In this document: positions 15,259 through 20,846 of the stretch, in pieces
Layout: the number at the start of each line of letters is the position of its first letter
Position numbering within the stretch: the first letter of the stretch is position 1
Source of the DNA: a virus
Direction: 5' to 3' (one strand)
DNA length: 21,364 nt
IMG/VR virus record: IMGVR_UViG_3300033182_001048
Span: 1 to 21,364 of that record
The notes under the pieces: generated by a model
The model's input: only the letters and a program-made list of their open reading frames with translations
Database searches by the model: none
Told to the model about the DNA's origin: nothing
Translations under genes and position numbers: made by a program

Positions 15259-16725
15259 ATGGATTGTAGAGCCGAATCAACAACTTCTGGACAAATTCTT
15301 ATTTTTGCGGATCCTTGTAACGATAATACATTCGCAAAAATGGAGGCACATCTTGGTAATTTCTTTGATAAGGTTACAAAAGTTGGTAGTGCCGTATCAA
15401 ACTTAACGAATGATATTAATAAAACGGTAAGACTCCTAAGTAATGCCTCTAGAAAGTTCATAACCAAAGTTATTGGTGGAGTAACTGACGGAATAACAAA
15501 GGCAATTTCCAAAGCCCTTGATGCATGGACATCATCATTATTGGCAGATGGATTCGGATTAACGTCAATATTTGGTATTCAATCACCTCTTGTCGGACTA
15601 GCAAAAACTCTTTTAGATGGACTTGATTGTCTCGTAACAAAAATCATCAAGGCATCAAAGGATATATTCAAGGACTTGCTGACTGGTGCAGTGAAGAATG
15701 TATTGAATGCTGGTGCCTGTGTTGTTGATCAGATGATGGGTGCCTTTACAACTAAACTTACTGGATTAATTGACTCTGCGGTAAAACCACTTCTTGGTCC
15801 TATTGAAGGATTAATGGGAGCATTCTTTAAGTTTAATGTAAAAGACTTTGTTTTGGGTGGAATCAATATGCTGAGAAAAATCCAAAACTTGTTTAAGTGT
15901 GATGAAGAAAAGATCTGCCCAGCATCTGTCAAGTATAAGATTGATGGAGGAATGCTGAAAGGAAAGGGCGAAGATAAGAGTTTATTTGATAAGGCATTCA
16001 GTGGTGCCGCACTTTCTCAAGGTGCAGGAAATTTGGTGAATGATTTTGAAAAGCAATATGGAAAGTGGGAGATCTTTGGCGCACCGCTCAGCGAAACTTC
16101 TAGTGCATCACCTTGCGAGTTTGGAAATATAACCAAGTGTGGCGCACCAACCGTTGATTTCTTTGGTGGTGATGGATTCGGTGCGGCAGGTAAAGTTATT
16201 CTTGGTAAGTTTGTAGATAAATTAGACACAGAAGATATAGTAGGTTCGGTCAAAAAGACTGCGAGTATTGTTGGCGTTGAAATGACAAATCCTGGACAAG
16301 GATATGCAGAGGCACCATTTGTAAGTTTTGGTGATAGTTGCAATATGGGATATGGTGCTTATGGTCGTGCAGTGATAGATCAAAATCCAAGTTCGCCAAC
16401 ATATGGTCAGATTACATCTGTTGCGATTATCACAAGTGGTGCAAATTATCCAGCAGATGTTGATGAAGATGTTCTTTATGTTAGTGATGTTATAATTGAT
16501 GATCCTGGTGAAGATTATCAGGAAGATGATACTTTGGAAGGATTTGATTTAACTATTAGAGATGGAAGAGTTGTTAGCGTTCGTGTCAAACCTGGATATG
16601 GATACAATGGATTGCCAGACCTAAATATTGATACAGATACAGGTTTTGGTGCTGTTCTTAGACCTATTATGACCGTGGTTACTCCACAGACAGAAATTGT
16701 TCAAGTTATTGATTGTGTTAGTTAG
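15259..16725 (+). CDS. virion structural protein with GxGY beta repeats
   Basis: I do not recognise a named T4 counterpart for this 488-aa protein. Residues 30-235 are amphipathic or hydrophobic helices with many K, D and G/A (for example KLTGLIDSAVKPLLGP). From about residue 335 come repeated beta units: VGVEMTNPGQGYAEAPFVSF, then ITSVAIITSGANYP, then VSDVIIDDPGEDYQED, and VVSVRVKPGYGYNGLPDL near 437. This V..V.v..pG.gY pattern occurs in structural proteins of cyanophages, as far as I recall. Four or more cysteines lie in the first 300 residues. Its own late-type box and GGAGG suggest strong late expression. A tail-tip or baseplate location is inferred from neighbours. Confidence 0.55.
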   Translation: MDCRAESTTSGQILIFADPCNDNTFAKMEAHLGNFFDKVTKVGSAVSNLTNDINKTVRLLSNASRKFITKVIGGVTDGITKAISKALDAWTSSLLADGFGLTSIFGIQSPLVGLAKTLLDGLDCLVTKIIKASKDIFKDLLTGAVKNVLNAGACVVDQMMGAFTTKLTGLIDSAVKPLLGPIEGLMGAFFKFNVKDFVLGGINMLRKIQNLFKCDEEKICPASVKYKIDGGMLKGKGEDKSLFDKAFSGAALSQGAGNLVNDFEKQYGKWEIFGAPLSETSSASPCEFGNITKCGAPTVDFFGGDGFGAAGKVILGKFVDKLDTEDIVGSVKKTASIVGVEMTNPGQGYAEAPFVSFGDSCNMGYGAYGRAVIDQNPSSPTYGQITSVAIITSGANYPADVDEDVLYVSDVIIDDPGEDYQEDDTLEGFDLTIRDGRVVSVRVKPGYGYNGLPDLNIDTDTGFGAVLRPIMTVVTPQTEIVQVIDCVS

Positions 16726-16733
16726 AAAGTAAT

Positions 16734-17534
16734 ATGGCATATGATCCAGCAAGACAACAAAAGATATTTGGTCCAAAGTTAGTTTTTGAGACTGGCAACC
16801 AGCTTCCAAATATGGCTGGAAAAACGTCTTTTTGTCTACAATCAACAAATGATGCCAAACAGAATTTGATTTTAGCACATACAGAATGTGGCAGATCAAA
16901 AATGATGACCGATGGTTGTCTAGTAGTTGAATCTGGTGCAAAATCAGAATGTGCAGATCCCGATATTGTATTCATAGGACATAATAAAGGATTTGAATTT
17001 AAGTCTGATCCTGGTTCTTTTAAAGTTAGTGCAGAAACAATAACTCTTGAGGCAGATGTTGAGATTGTTATACAGGCACCTTCTATCAGAATAGGATTTT
17101 CTGATGAGAATGGAACAAAAGACATTACCCTTAATGGTAAAAATGTAGATGCCAATGCAAAGGGTGGAAGTCTTGGCGACATTCTAGGAACCAGTAACTT
17201 TATGAGCATCTTTGCTGGTGGTGCTCTCGGTGGTCTGGCAGCAGCAGCGGCAGGAATCGCAGGAGCAGCTGGTGGTGCCGCAGGTGCTGCTGGACTTGGT
17301 GCAAATGGTCAAGGGAATAGTCAAGGATTTGCTGTTTCTGGTGGAGGAAGTGGTGGTACAGCAATTCCTAGCAATATCACTACATTATCCCAAACTTTAA
17401 CTAGTGGACAATCCAATCAAACTTTAATGGCGGATGGTTCTACAACGACTAACTATATTGGTGTTGGTGTTGGATCTACGCCAACCAGTAGTGATGTTGG
17501 AAACGATGGCGATATTTGGTATACTCTTTGCTAA
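16734..17534 (+). CDS. virion protein, possible spike-like beta-helix
   Basis: This 266-aa protein is not one I recognise. The middle (about 75-140) is made of short alternating strands: GFEFKSDPGSFKVSAETITL, EADVEIVIQAPSIRIGF, DITLNGKNV. This resembles the ladder of gp5/VgrG C-terminal needles, which the upstream OB-fold protein lacks. Next comes a Gly/Ala-rich hydrophobic stretch (about 160-195) and a G/S/T-rich C-terminus ending GNDGDIWYTLC, a type of ending seen in tail fibre-related proteins. The ATG at 16734 follows the previous stop by 8 bases. A separate spike or tail-tip protein is my best inference. Confidence 0.45.
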   Translation: MAYDPARQQKIFGPKLVFETGNQLPNMAGKTSFCLQSTNDAKQNLILAHTECGRSKMMTDGCLVVESGAKSECADPDIVFIGHNKGFEFKSDPGSFKVSAETITLEADVEIVIQAPSIRIGFSDENGTKDITLNGKNVDANAKGGSLGDILGTSNFMSIFAGGALGGLAAAAAGIAGAAGGAAGAAGLGANGQGNSQGFAVSGGGSGGTAIPSNITTLSQTLTSGQSNQTLMADGSTTTNYIGVGVGSTPTSSDVGNDGDIWYTLC

Positions 17535-17543
17535 TTTGATATT

Positions 17544-18614
17544 ATGACTTGCACTTCATATTATAAAAATGATGATGAATGGAAAGAAATATGTGACATT
17601 CATGTAAAGCACGAAGAAACGTGGAAAAAAGTTTGTGCTGGTTGGAGAAAAACAGAGGGAGAATGGCAACATTTTTATGTTTCTAATACACCATCAGTAG
17701 AATTTCTTGTTGTCGCTGGCGGCGGTGGTGGCGGAGCAAATAATGTAGGGTACGATCCATCTGGCGGTGGCGGTGGTGCCGGAGGTTTCCGTGCAAGTGC
17801 TGGTGTGGCACAAACTTCTGGTAGAAATAGTGAACCAGAGTCGGCACTATCATTAGAAGTTGGGGTAACTTACACTGTTGAGGTGGGTGGCGGAGGAGAT
17901 GGAAGTAATGGAGATTATTCTCACGGGGAAACTGGAAATAATTCTGTTCTCGGACCGATAACATCTCTTGGTGGAGGTGGTGCTGGATACTATGGATCAA
18001 CCAGTTATTCTGGAGGATCAGGTGGAGGAAGACCCGGAGGTGGTGGCCGTGGTTGTGGAACAGTGAATCAAGGTCATGATGGAGACACCGCTGCCAGTAG
18101 TCAAGGTCGTGGAGGCGGCGGTGCTGGCGGATCTTCTTTGGGGTGTACTGGCGGAACTGATTCGGGTAGTTCTGATGGTGGTGATGGATTACCATCAGAC
18201 ATTACTGGTATTTCCACATATTATGCTGGTGGTGGCGGAACTTATGGAGGAGATGGTGGTATAGGTGGAGGTGGAGATGGTGGATATAATAATTACTGCG
18301 GATCATCAAAGGCATGGAGTCATGGAACCACAAACACCGGAGGTGGCGGTGGAGGAACAGGAAACATTTGTGCTGGTGGTAGACCAGGAAACTCACAACT
18401 TGGAAATGGTCTAAGGCAAGCTGGTAACGGAGGATCTGGAATTGTTATATTCAGAGTTGCTCAATTCTATCAAGCGAGATTTAGTGCTGGCATGACAGTT
18501 AATGGGCAGTCTTCTGTTTCATCATTTGTACCAACACCAAACACTGCCGTTTCTGGGTACAATATATACAATGTAACTGGTGGAATCGGTTCGTTTACAT
18601 TAGAATTTGCTTAG
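17544..18614 (+). CDS. polyglycine-rich putative tail adhesin
   Basis: This 356-aa protein starts with tryptophan repeats (DEWKEICDIHVKHEETWKKV, then GWRKTEGEWQHFYV), a pattern found at the N-terminus of tail fibre and tip proteins. It then has VEFLVVAGGGGGGA followed by about 250 residues with more than ten runs of GGGG or GGG separated by short S/T/Y/N segments. A final beta-rich domain ends GGIGSFTLEFA. This is the layout of glycine-rich phage proteins; T4-related gp38 adhesins use polyglycine-II helices to present receptor-binding loops. Several cysteines occur in the glycine region. Host-receptor binding is inferred. The low-complexity DNA is prone to recombination. Confidence 0.6.
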   Translation: MTCTSYYKNDDEWKEICDIHVKHEETWKKVCAGWRKTEGEWQHFYVSNTPSVEFLVVAGGGGGGANNVGYDPSGGGGGAGGFRASAGVAQTSGRNSEPESALSLEVGVTYTVEVGGGGDGSNGDYSHGETGNNSVLGPITSLGGGGAGYYGSTSYSGGSGGGRPGGGGRGCGTVNQGHDGDTAASSQGRGGGGAGGSSLGCTGGTDSGSSDGGDGLPSDITGISTYYAGGGGTYGGDGGIGGGGDGGYNNYCGSSKAWSHGTTNTGGGGGGTGNICAGGRPGNSQLGNGLRQAGNGGSGIVIFRVAQFYQARFSAGMTVNGQSSVSSFVPTPNTAVSGYNIYNVTGGIGSFTLEFA

Positions 18615-18616
18615 AT

Positions 18617-19015
18617 ATGGCACATTATGCACTTTTAGATGAGAATAACGTAGTAGTAAAAGTAATTGTTGGATGCGACGAGTGTGATGAGGCTGACTGG
18701 GAAAAAATATACGAACAAAATAGTGGACTTAAATGTAAAAGGACAAGTTACAATACCCACTGTGGTCAACATGATTTTGGTGGAATACCTTTTAGATGGA
18801 ATTATGCTTCAATAGGTGGAACTTATGATGAAGATAGAGATGCTTTTATTCCACCAAAACCATACAACTCATGGGTATTAAACGAAGAAACATGTAGTTG
18901 GGAACCACCAATTCCACCACCAAATCTATTAACAACGTTGGATGTTGGAGTCACTGCAACCAATTATGAGTGGAACGAGGAGACTGTCAGTTGGGACGGA
19001 CCCCTTGACACCTGA
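18617..19015 (+). CDS. conserved cyanophage protein, MAHYAxLDENN family
   Basis: This 132-aa protein belongs to a small family I recognise from cyanophages and related marine phages: MAHYALLDENNVVVKVIVG at the start, CKRTSYNTHCG, GGIPFRWNYASIGGTYDEDRDAFIPPKPY, and repeated EET.SWE/D motifs near the end. Its function is unknown. It often lies among tail genes, so an accessory tail or fibre-tip protein is plausible. It starts 2 bases after the adhesin stop. Its last codons overlap the -35 of the next promoter. Part of the C-terminus (VGVTATNYEWNEETVSWDGP) repeats the preceding NEETCSWEPP element. Confidence 0.65.
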   Translation: MAHYALLDENNVVVKVIVGCDECDEADWEKIYEQNSGLKCKRTSYNTHCGQHDFGGIPFRWNYASIGGTYDEDRDAFIPPKPYNSWVLNEETCSWEPPIPPPNLLTTLDVGVTATNYEWNEETVSWDGPLDT

Positions 19016-19033
19016 CCCCAGATGCCCTATAAT
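19005..19033 (+). promoter_or_regulatory. perfect-consensus sigma-70-type promoter
   Basis: TTGACA (19005-19010), exactly 17 bases, TATAAT (19028-19033): both hexamers are perfect matches. The -35 overlaps the last codons of the preceding gene (CTT GAC ACC TGA). It should drive the 68-aa gene and possibly the Phd-like gene and tRNA cluster early in infection. Confidence 0.85.
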
Positions 19034-19058
19034 ACTAAGGTAATCAACGGAACACCCC

Positions 19059-19265
19059 ATGGGCACCGCACAAGAATCTGTTCTCGGTATCGTCATTGAT
19101 GTCTGCACTCGCTCCTTCCTTCTGCTGAGCGACGAAGGCAATGAAAAGATGGTTCAGTGCGACACCGTTCAAGAGTTTATGAATGTTCTTGAAGTTGTGA
19201 CTGCTAACCTTGACGAAGACCAAATCGAGTATGCCGACCTCGCAGTTCAAGGTGAGGAGTACTGA
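19059..19265 (+). CDS. 68-aa protein of unknown function, early-type
   Basis: I do not recognise this small acidic protein, MGTAQESVLGIVIDVCTRSF onwards, with IEYADLAVQGEEY at the end. No membrane segment or known motif is visible. The gene directly follows a perfect sigma-70-type promoter and has more G/C at third codon positions than most of the window, like gp32, so strong early expression is likely. The ribosome binding site is weak (CGGA, about 8 bases before the ATG). Its TGA stop lies in a GATAAATA late-type box. Confidence 0.65.
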   Translation: MGTAQESVLGIVIDVCTRSFLLLSDEGNEKMVQCDTVQEFMNVLEVVTANLDEDQIEYADLAVQGEEY

Positions 19266-19271
19266 TAAATA
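19264..19271 (+). promoter_or_regulatory. T4-late-like box before the Phd-like gene
   Basis: GATAAATA overlapping the TGA stop of the 68-aa gene. A transcript from here would start about 19277, only a few bases before the ATG at 19280, giving an almost leaderless message. Confidence 0.42.
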
Positions 19272-19279
19272 AACCAACT

Positions 19280-19453
19280 ATGGAAGTATTTACTTTGAAA
19301 GAGTGGGAAGAAAACTTTGATGCTCTCCTAGAACGTGTAGAAAATGGAGAGCACATTGGTATTATTGGAGAAGATGGCAAAGCAGCAGTTATGATACCAG
19401 CAGATGATGAACTGTATCGAATATACAATGAGAACAATAACGAAGCTCAGTAA
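19280..19453 (+). CDS. Phd/YefM-like antitoxin-type protein
   Basis: This 57-aa frame begins MEVFTLKEWEENFDALLERV and continues ENGEHIGIIGEDGKAAVMIP and DDELYRIYNENN. The order of a short strand, a helix, a V.nGe.i.I-type strand and a G.....AV.i. strand is that of the Phd/YefM DNA-binding fold, normally an antitoxin that also represses its own operon. No toxin gene accompanies it; the next features are tRNAs. It lacks an evident ribosome binding site. It might counter a host toxin or act as a small transcription regulator, both inferences. Confidence 0.6.
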   Translation: MEVFTLKEWEENFDALLERVENGEHIGIIGEDGKAAVMIPADDELYRIYNENNNEAQ

Positions 19454-19462
19454 GTTCATCAA

Positions 19463-19534
19463 GGGAGTATAGCTTAATGGTTAGAGCGGGCTCCTTATAA
19501 GGGCTTAGTCTGGGTTCAATCCCCAGTACTCCTA
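19463..19534 (+). tRNA. tRNA-Ile, anticodon TAT
   Basis: A full cloverleaf folds. The acceptor stem GGGAGTA pairs with TACTCCT (G-U at the first pair), discriminator A. The D-arm is GCT...AGC. The anticodon stem GGCTC pairs with GGGCT around loop CTTATAA, with anticodon TAT at 19496-19498. The T-arm is CTGGG-TTCAATC-CCCAG. No CCA is encoded. It would read AUA (Ile), a codon favoured in AT-rich genomes. Bacteria usually read AUA with a lysidine-modified CAT tRNA, so TAT is uncommon. Confidence 0.85.
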
Positions 19535-19535
19535 T

Positions 19536-19610
19536 TAGTGTAGATGTGATGTAAGGAAACACGCCTCTTCGGAGAGAATTGCAGGTATCAAACCCCTGTC
19601 ATCTACACTA
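19536..19610 (+). ncRNA. tRNA-like structured RNA without a normal anticodon loop
   Basis: An exact 11-base terminal pairing (TAGTGTAGATG at 19536-19546 with CATCTACACTA at 19600-19610) closes three small arms. The first is a D-arm-like hairpin GTG...CAC with AAGGAAA in the loop. The second is a CTCTTCGGAGAG hairpin where the anticodon arm should be. The third is a T-arm-like GCAGG...CCTGT stem with ATCAAAC in the loop. It lies 1 base after tRNA-Ile and 4 bases before the CAT tRNA, so it is placed and would be processed as a tRNA. I could not fit any 7-base anticodon loop. It may be a decayed tRNA or a stable RNA comparable in position to T4 RNAs C and D. Confidence 0.45.
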
Positions 19611-19614
19611 TCTT

Positions 19615-19687
19615 GCCCGTTTGGCCCTCTGGTGAAGGCGATCTGCTCATAACAGATAGAAGGTCGGATCGTAACCGACAACGGGCA
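19615..19687 (+). tRNA. tRNA with anticodon CAT (elongator Met or Ile2)
   Basis: Acceptor GCCCGTT pairs perfectly with AACGGGC, discriminator A. The D-arm is GCC...GGC with GG in the loop. The anticodon stem ATCTG/CAGAT encloses loop CTCATAA with CAT at 19648-19650. The T-arm is GTCGG-ATCGTAA-CCGAC, with A instead of T at position 54. The first pair is G-C and the initiator-type GGG stem is absent, so it is not an initiator. Met and lysidine-modified Ile2 cannot be told apart by eye. A run of five T follows. Confidence 0.85.
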
Positions 19688-19703
19688 TTTTTAATAAAAC
19701 TCA

Positions 19704-19711
19704 TATAAATA
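19704..19711 (+). promoter_or_regulatory. T4 late promoter, exact TATAAATA
   Basis: Exact match to the T4 late consensus, 23 bases before the HNH endonuclease ATG at 19735, in the A/T-rich gap after the CAT tRNA. Confidence 0.6.
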
Positions 19712-19734
19712 AATAGAACCGTCCTATTATAAGT

Positions 19735-20367
19735 ATGAGTTGTAAAAAAGAAGGCTTGATAGATAAGCACCATATTATTCCAAGATATATGGGTGGAACA
19801 GATGAGTTTAGTAATATGGTCACTGTTTCTAGAACTTGCCATACTATGTTTCATTATTGTAATTGGAGATTGTGGAGAAACAAAGAAGATTATGTTGCTT
19901 ATAGAGGATTAGCATCTCAAATATCAAAAGAAGAAATAATAAAAGAAACTTGTAGTATTGGAGGTAAGAAATGCTATGAAAACAAAATTGGTTTATTTTC
20001 CCTTTCGATAGAAGAAAAGAAAGAAGCTTCTTCAAGAGGAGGTAAAAAGGCAGGAAAATATATGTCTCAATCTATGTGGATTAATGATGGAATACAAAAT
20101 AAAAGAATACTGAAAACCAATATATTACCTGATGGTTGGGTAAAGGGAAAAGTTAAAAAGAAAAAGAAAAAAAGAAAAAGATATGGAAGAAGTTGGGATG
20201 AATATATGGATACATTTAAAGATGAATATGAAAAAAGAATAGAATATCTTAATGAAGTTGACTTGACAAAATGGGGAATAAGAACTAAAATTGCTAATGA
20301 CTGGGGGGTTTCAAGAACCCAAGTTAATAGGTTTATTTCAAAATACTATTTGCCAAGAACTACTTGA
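19735..20367 (+). CDS. HNH homing endonuclease
   Basis: This 210-aa protein has an HNH nuclease domain at the N-terminus: DKHHIIPRYMGG with H12-H13, N27 in FSNMV and H36 in SRTCHTMFHY. Next are KEE/GGKK helices of NUMOD type (EEKKEASSRGGKKAGKYM) and the stretch MWINDGIQNKRI...LPDGWVKGK, common in phage homing endonucleases. A lysine/arginine run follows, and the C-terminus (WGVSRTQVNRFISKYY) looks like a DNA-binding helix-turn-helix. Such genes are selfish and spread by cutting homologous sites. It splits the tRNA cluster, lying between tRNA-CAT and tRNA-Leu. It is notably A-rich and K-rich compared with its neighbours. The TGA stop lies in the -35 box of the next promoter. Confidence 0.85.
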   Translation: MSCKKEGLIDKHHIIPRYMGGTDEFSNMVTVSRTCHTMFHYCNWRLWRNKEDYVAYRGLASQISKEEIIKETCSIGGKKCYENKIGLFSLSIEEKKEASSRGGKKAGKYMSQSMWINDGIQNKRILKTNILPDGWVKGKVKKKKKKRKRYGRSWDEYMDTFKDEYEKRIEYLNEVDLTKWGIRTKIANDWGVSRTQVNRFISKYYLPRTT

Positions 20368-20392
20368 CCATTCAGACTCTTTGAGTTATTAT
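20364..20392 (+). promoter_or_regulatory. sigma-70-type promoter for tRNA-Leu
   Basis: TTGACC (20364-20369), 17 bases, TATTAT (20387-20392): five of six matches at each hexamer. The predicted start, about 20399, lies only a few bases before the tRNA 5' end at 20402. The -35 contains the stop codon of the HNH gene. Confidence 0.62.
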
Positions 20393-20401
20393 GGTCTCAT
20401 T

Positions 20402-20476
20402 GGCGGTGTAGCCCAACTGGCAGCAGGCACGAAACTTAAAATTTCGACAGTATGGGTTCGAATCCCATCACCGCTA
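20402..20476 (+). tRNA. tRNA-Leu, anticodon TAA, short variable loop
   Basis: Acceptor GGCGGTG pairs with CACCGCT (G-U first pair), discriminator A. The D-arm is GCC...GGC with a 12-base loop including GG. The anticodon stem CGAAA/TTTCG encloses loop CTTAAAA with TAA at 20437-20439. The T-arm is canonical, ATGGG-TTCGAAT-CCCAT. It would read UUA. The variable loop is only 5 bases (ACAGT), whereas bacterial tRNA-Leu normally has a long variable arm. Confidence 0.85.
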
Positions 20477-20479
20477 TAA

Positions 20480-20487
20480 AATAAATA
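20480..20487 (+). promoter_or_regulatory. T4-late-like promoter
   Basis: AATAAATA, 18 bases before the ATG at 20506 and directly after tRNA-Leu. AGGG (20498-20501) serves as the ribosome binding site. Confidence 0.5.
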
Positions 20488-20505
20488 GATCTAAACTAGG
20501 GATCT

Positions 20506-20814
20506 ATGTCTTATAGAATCGACACTGCCTACTGTTGGTATGATAATGGCAGTATGATAGTGAAGATGTACTTTATAAATCAACTCCCCTTTACGTTTGA
20601 TGAGTTGCCAGATGGTCATTTACTTGATAAAGACCTGATAGATCTTGCCAATAAAGAAACATCTTTTGAACCAGAAGACTTATATCGTAGTTCTTTCTAC
20701 TTAATAGATGAGGAAGTACATCCTTGTCTATTCCCTGTTGATCTAGAAAATCCAGAAGATATGCCGCAGGAAGATGTGGAGTATCAATATGATGAGGAAG
20801 ATTTTATGGGATAA
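20506..20814 (+). CDS. acidic protein of unknown function
   Basis: This 102-aa protein (MSYRIDTAYCWYDNGSMIVK start) is strongly acidic towards the end (EDMPQEDVEYQYDEEDFMG). It has a short beta-like N-terminus and D/E-rich helices, with no membrane segment or known motif. I do not recognise it. It sits between the tRNA cluster and a structural gene, with late-type boxes before it and over its stop codon, so it is probably expressed late. A highly acidic small protein could be a DNA mimic or a partner of a basic protein, but that is speculation. Confidence 0.6.
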   Translation: MSYRIDTAYCWYDNGSMIVKMYFINQLPFTFDELPDGHLLDKDLIDLANKETSFEPEDLYRSSFYLIDEEVHPCLFPVDLENPEDMPQEDVEYQYDEEDFMG

Positions 20815-20817
20815 ATA
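20810..20817 (+). promoter_or_regulatory. T4-late-like promoter over a stop codon
   Basis: GATAAATA overlapping the TAA stop of the acidic protein gene (GGA TAA ATA), 29 bases before the TTG start of the next structural gene. Confidence 0.52.
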
Positions 20818-20846
20818 AAGCATAGTAGAGGTCTTGGTATAGAAAA

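Noticed and set aside
17700-18450. Repeated GGTGGAGG-type units that could suggest a repeat array
   Set aside because: These are glycine codons of a single protein; spacing and unit sequence are irregular and there are no spacers, so it is not a CRISPR array.
20366-20396. GACCAT...ATGGTC inverted repeat as a terminator after the HNH gene
   Set aside because: No T-run follows, and the same bases form a good promoter leading into tRNA-Leu.
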